Assembly: GCA_016712535.1 (NCBI GenBank)
Contig: JADJQW010000002.1
Span: 806,001-870,000 of the forward strand
Length of the DNA: 64,000 bases
Direction of reading: 5' to 3'
Source: Flavobacteriales bacterium
GTDB taxonomy: Bacteria; Bacteroidota; Bacteroidia; Flavobacteriales_F; PHOS-HE28
The notes under the pieces are model-generated. The model was not told where the DNA came from. It saw nothing but the letters and a program-made list of their open reading frames with translations, and searched no databases. The translations under genes and the position numbers were made by a program. Shown one piece after another: positions 61,021 through 64,000 of the stretch (position 1 is the first letter of the stretch; each line of letters opens with the position of its first letter).

Positions 61021-61805
61021 GGGGCCACAAGATCGCCCACGCGCACCACACCGCCTTCGAGCCCCGCCGCGTTCATCCCGAACAGCACCTTGCCGTCGCG
61101 TGCGCGATAGGTGGCCAGCGTGCGCAGGGGCTCCTTTCCGCGTTCACCCGTGCTCTGGTCCGTGGCGGTGATCACGCATCGCGCGCAGGGCTTCACGAGC
61201 TGGAATCGCGCTCCGCCGATGGCGACCTCTTTCCACGCATCCTCTTGGAACGCAGCGCCACCAGCGATAACCAGATTGGGCCGGAAGCGGTCCATGGGCA
61301 CCGGCGCATCGAGCCGTGCATTCAGATCATCCAGTGAAGCCTGTGATACGATCAAGTACGGGAAGCCGTCGCTGAGGCTGGTATGACCTTTCGCATAGCG
61401 CCCATCGATGCGGCGGTGCGTGGCTTCCGGCATGAATACGAGTTGAACATCAGCGCCGAGCCGTGCGCTGAACCACGTGCTCCACTGAGCATTTCCTTGC
61501 TCAACGCGCACGAGGTCGCTCCACACGCTGGCCATGCGCGAACCCTCGCTCGCAATGGACCACGGCAGGTCGATCGCCTCGCCATTGCGGATGTCGGTCA
61601 CGCGGAAGCCATCGCCCTGTGGCGCGCAACGCAGGCAGGCCATGGCAGGGATCTCGCGTTGTGAGAGGAAGCGGCCATCCGGATCCACGAGCATCCAGCG
61701 GCGGTCGTGTTGCAAGCCGCGGTCGGTGAGCTTCGCCTGCTGCACCGCGAAGCCGCCCAACGACTTCACTGGATGAATGCGGATGGTTGCGAGCGACAAG
61801 CTCAT
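61017..61805 (-). CDS. MOSC-domain protein
   Basis: A 262-residue protein with an N-terminal beta-barrel (IHPVKSLGGFAVQQAKLTDRGLQHDRRWMLVDPDGRFLSQRE) and a MOSC domain (about 115-262). The conserved MOSC Cys lies in KPCARCVITATDQSTGERG, the likely site that handles molybdenum-cofactor or a sulfur-bearing group. It resembles mARC/YcbX-type proteins that reduce N-hydroxylated compounds. It overlaps its neighbours by 4 bases each. Confidence 0.9.
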   Translation of the reverse strand: MSLSLATIRIHPVKSLGGFAVQQAKLTDRGLQHDRRWMLVDPDGRFLSQREIPAMACLRCAPQGDGFRVTDIRNGEAIDLPWSIASEGSRMASVWSDLVRVEQGNAQWSTWFSARLGADVQLVFMPEATHRRIDGRYAKGHTSLSDGFPYLIVSQASLDDLNARLDAPVPMDRFRPNLVIAGGAAFQEDAWKEVAIGGARFQLVKPCARCVITATDQSTGERGKEPLRTLATYRARDGKVLFGMNAAGLEGGVVRVGDLVAP

Positions 61806-63739
61806 TCGCGGAGCACGCGCTTGATCACCTCCGTGCCGTTCACGCGCAGCAGCAGCAAATAGGTGCCCCGGGATTCCGGCAGACGCACCCGCAATACGGA
61901 CCCGCTACGCTGCATTTCGGAATGAACGCGTGCGCCGCGCGCATCCGATATCCCAAGAAGGACCGGTTGAGCGCCGGGCTTCGCGGTGATGCTGATCCAG
62001 CCGTCGCGGGTGGGCACCGGATGCACATGGATCAGATCGGCTGGTCGCTCGGCGACGCCCGCGGGGCCGAGGAAAAGCGAATCAACCGCAACCAACGAGG
62101 GCGATCGGTCACTCGCCTCGAGCATGTCGCGGAAGGTGTTGATCTCCGGATGGTCATGGCTGAACATCTCCGCATTCCAAGCGGGCGGAACGGGCTGGTA
62201 CCACACACGGGCGAAGGCGTGCAAACCTTCATACGCCCCGTTGATGGGCACATGGTACCGCACGATGTCCGCTCCTGTTCCCTCATCGCCGAAAGCGCTC
62301 AGATTGAAATCGATGTCGCTCGCGGGCACGCCGGCCACTCGCGTGGTGTCGTATGCGAAGTGCGTGCTGGTGAATCCGACGGGCGCCAAACGGTTGTCCT
62401 TGATCGGGTCCTTGGCGCGCTCGAGCACCGTGGTCACGTCCCCGTTCACATCGCCCATCACCATCTCGTAGATCTGCACTTGCTCCCCGCTGGTGATCAC
62501 GTCGTGGTGCGGTTCATAGGGCGAATCGTGGCCTTCCGTTTCAAAGGCGCTGTTCAGCACCCCGCTCTTGAACACGGTATCGCCCTCCATGCTGAGCACG
62601 ATGAACTCCACGAAGGCGCGACGGGACGGATAGCCGCTGGGGAAGCGGTGGCCGGCCTTGTTCTCCAGCCGCAGGGCGAAGTAGGCGGTATCGCTGGTTC
62701 GGTCGAGCAGGGTGAGCGAGGCATCGAGCGTATGGTGCCGGAGCATGCGCTGCGTGCGCGCGATGGTGCTATCGAACTGCAGCTCGGAGGCGGGTATATC
62801 CAGCGCATCCTTGTTCTGCTTCAGCAGGCGCAGCATGTGCTCGTTCCCGCCCGCCAGGTGGTGCAGGCCGAAGGGCGATTGCGGATTCAGGAAAGGGTAC
62901 TCCGCTGCGAGCAGGATGCCATCATTGATGCGCGGCATGTGGCAGGTGTTGCACTGCGTGCCGTTGGCGCTGTACACGCTGTTCAGCCACTCATGGTAGG
63001 TGGCCTGCTCCACGAAACGGTCGCCGGTGAGGTTGCCATCCAGGTCGGCGGTCTCGGTGATCAGCGTATGGCAGCCCGCGCACACCTTGCTGTTCACGAT
63101 GTGGCTGCCGAAGCCGGGCGTGAAGCGCACGAAGAACTGCATGATGGCCGGGTTGATCTGGTCGTCGCTGTAAGGTCCGTACACGCGCGCCGAATCGAAC
63201 TGCAATTCACCGCTGAAGAAGCTGCCGGCGGTGGCCTCGCTCTGCATGTGGCAGCTCAGGCAGCTCACGCCGTCCATGCCGAGCCGGCTGGTGTCGAGGT
63301 GCGCAAGCGTGAAGAGGTCATGGCCGAGGAGGCGTTCCTCGTGCATGCCCAAGGGCGCATGGCAGCCCAGGCATTTATTCTGGAGCGAATCGGCGTGCGC
63401 CGGGTTCACCAGCGATTCGTGCCGCACCTTGGCGCGGAAGAAGGGGTCGCGCGCACTGTTGGCCATCATCGTGCTCCGCCAATCGTCCACCACGTTCACA
63501 TCGCGGCCCTGCGCATCGATGCTGGCAATCCCCTGCAGGTCGCGTCCATGGCAGCCGGCGCACCGGCCTGCCGTGGTGAAGTAGGTGCCGATGATCACCG
63601 GCAGGCTGTCGGCGCTGCGCAGGAGCGAGAGCTCCAAGCGGCCGTGCGGGCCGAGCATGGGCCGCATGGCGAAGTCCCACGCCGAGAGCAGCAGCACCAG
63701 CAGCGCCGCAGTACCGAGCACGATGGTCTTCTTCCGCAT
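61802..63739 (-). CDS. Pentahaem cytochrome c with T9SS-type C-terminal domain
   Basis: A 645-residue exported protein. A hydrophobic N-terminal signal (AALLVLLLSAWDFA) is followed by five CxxCH motifs at Cys 60, 123, 160, 220 and 263. Beta-rich domains follow, and residues about 570-645 resemble a type A sorting domain (VHPVPTRDGWISITA ... SRGTYLLLLRVNG). A surface-attached multihaem cytochrome is suggested, for extracellular or outer-membrane electron transfer. Partner proteins are not adjacent. It leads a four-gene operon. Confidence 0.88.
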   Translation of the reverse strand: MRKKTIVLGTAALLVLLLSAWDFAMRPMLGPHGRLELSLLRSADSLPVIIGTYFTTAGRCAGCHGRDLQGIASIDAQGRDVNVVDDWRSTMMANSARDPFFRAKVRHESLVNPAHADSLQNKCLGCHAPLGMHEERLLGHDLFTLAHLDTSRLGMDGVSCLSCHMQSEATAGSFFSGELQFDSARVYGPYSDDQINPAIMQFFVRFTPGFGSHIVNSKVCAGCHTLITETADLDGNLTGDRFVEQATYHEWLNSVYSANGTQCNTCHMPRINDGILLAAEYPFLNPQSPFGLHHLAGGNEHMLRLLKQNKDALDIPASELQFDSTIARTQRMLRHHTLDASLTLLDRTSDTAYFALRLENKAGHRFPSGYPSRRAFVEFIVLSMEGDTVFKSGVLNSAFETEGHDSPYEPHHDVITSGEQVQIYEMVMGDVNGDVTTVLERAKDPIKDNRLAPVGFTSTHFAYDTTRVAGVPASDIDFNLSAFGDEGTGADIVRYHVPINGAYEGLHAFARVWYQPVPPAWNAEMFSHDHPEINTFRDMLEASDRSPSLVAVDSLFLGPAGVAERPADLIHVHPVPTRDGWISITAKPGAQPVLLGISDARGARVHSEMQRSGSVLRVRLPESRGTYLLLLRVNGTEVIKRVLRE

Positions 63740-63748
63740 GTTCGTGGC

Positions 63749-63756
63749 GCAAGGTA
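63749..63756 (-). promoter_or_regulatory. Possible -7 element TACCTTGC before the pentahaem cytochrome
   Basis: Minus-strand TACCTTGC is a degenerate match to the TAnnTTyG pattern, 9 bases before the ATG. The same octamer occurs 3 bases before the DUF2279 start. Confidence 0.3.
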
Positions 63757-63886
63757 GAAGGCAAGGCCATGGCCCTTGGCCTGATACCTGTCATGATGGA
63801 ACAACCGCCGGCGCGCGCGGTTCGCCATCAGGCATGCGTTGTGGGGATTTGGCTGCACTGAGCGCTTCGGCGCCGTGGCACCCGGA

Positions 63887-63894
63887 TACATTCG
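63887..63894 (+). promoter_or_regulatory. -7 promoter element TACATTCG before the last (partial) gene
   Basis: TACATTCG fits TAnnTTyG and ends 4 bases before the ATG at 63899. Confidence 0.5.
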
Positions 63895-63898
63895 CACC

Positions 63899-64000
63899 AT
63901 GCGTTCGCTCTTGCTGTTCACCTGCCTCTGCCTTTCGAGCCTTGCCGTCGCGCAAGGTGCCGAGCCCTATGTTGACCACTGGGACGCCAAGAAGACCCTG
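63899..64000 (+). CDS. Start of an exported protein (3' partial)
   Basis: Thirty-four codons before the window ends. The frame opens with a signal peptide (MRSLLLFTCLCLSSLAVAQ) and continues GAEPYVDHWDAKKTL. Proteins with a WDAxKTL-like start after the signal peptide sometimes carry MORN/YwqK-type repeats, but there is not enough sequence to judge. Confidence 0.6.
   Translation, partial: MRSLLLFTCLCLSSLAVAQGAEPYVDHWDAKKTL

Overview
The window looks like ordinary chromosome from a GC-rich (roughly 60-65 % G+C by eye) Bacteroidota bacterium, most likely a Flavobacteriales-like lineage. The evidence is: type IX secretion (T9SS) C-terminal sorting domains on secreted proteins; a TonB-dependent receptor with a carboxypeptidase-like N-terminal domain followed by a DUF4249 lipoprotein; DUF2279 and DUF5522 proteins; absence of Shine-Dalgarno sites; and repeated -7 promoter elements of the Bacteroidota type (TAnnTTTG or TAnnTTCG) just before genes. 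I see no phage, insertion sequence or CRISPR array.

Layout. 1-6.4 kb: tail of a calcium-loop repeat protein, a KtrB/KtrA-type potassium uptake pair, a truncated haemoglobin, a large lipoprotein and a LysM glucosaminidase. 6.6-14.5 kb: a DUF5522 protein, urocanate hydratase (frameshifted near its end), two tandem T9SS-exported paralogues with cysteine-rich repeats, then an ECF sigma factor followed by an apparent anti-sigma/outer-membrane-barrel fusion broken by two frameshifts. 14.6-19.5 kb: an exopolysaccharide export/assembly set (flippase, two Wzz-type proteins, O-antigen ligase/polymerase). 19.5-34.8 kb: mostly housekeeping genes: GAF-SpoIIE phosphatase, LpxD-like acyltransferase, EF-P, NUDIX hydrolase, phosphohexomutase, MltG, DapF, AnmK, a Glu/Leu/Phe/Val dehydrogenase, an ExbB-ExbD-TonB-like set, FolC, two valine tRNAs and a polytopic membrane protein.

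35.1-41.8 kb is the most notable unit: a compact photoprotection operon behind an AT-rich leader. Its order is ECF sigma factor, crtI, crtB, idi, folE, cryptochrome/photolyase, two tandem 53-residue unknown proteins, SRPBCC protein, crtZ. It would combine isoprenoid and carotenoid synthesis with a flavin photoreceptor or repair enzyme and a pterin/folate entry enzyme, under its own sigma factor. The two 53-residue genes are 74 % identical to each other and I do not recognise a family for them.

41.8-64 kb: a TonB-C-domain protein, an Smr-domain protein, RNase P RNA, two exported unknowns, thioredoxin reductase, the DUF4249/TonB-receptor pair, tRNA-Pro, an M1 aminopeptidase, a T9SS thioredoxin-like protein, a fused 2-oxoacid dehydrogenase E1, an AIM24-type protein, an AraC regulator with a small basic (possibly ArfA-like) gene behind it, a dihaem cytochrome c, and a tightly overlapped operon of pentahaem cytochrome, MOSC protein, YhhQ-type transporter and GNAT acetyltransferase. 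Apparent frameshifts at three positions in two genes may be assembly indels. All start sites and functions are inferred from sequence alone.
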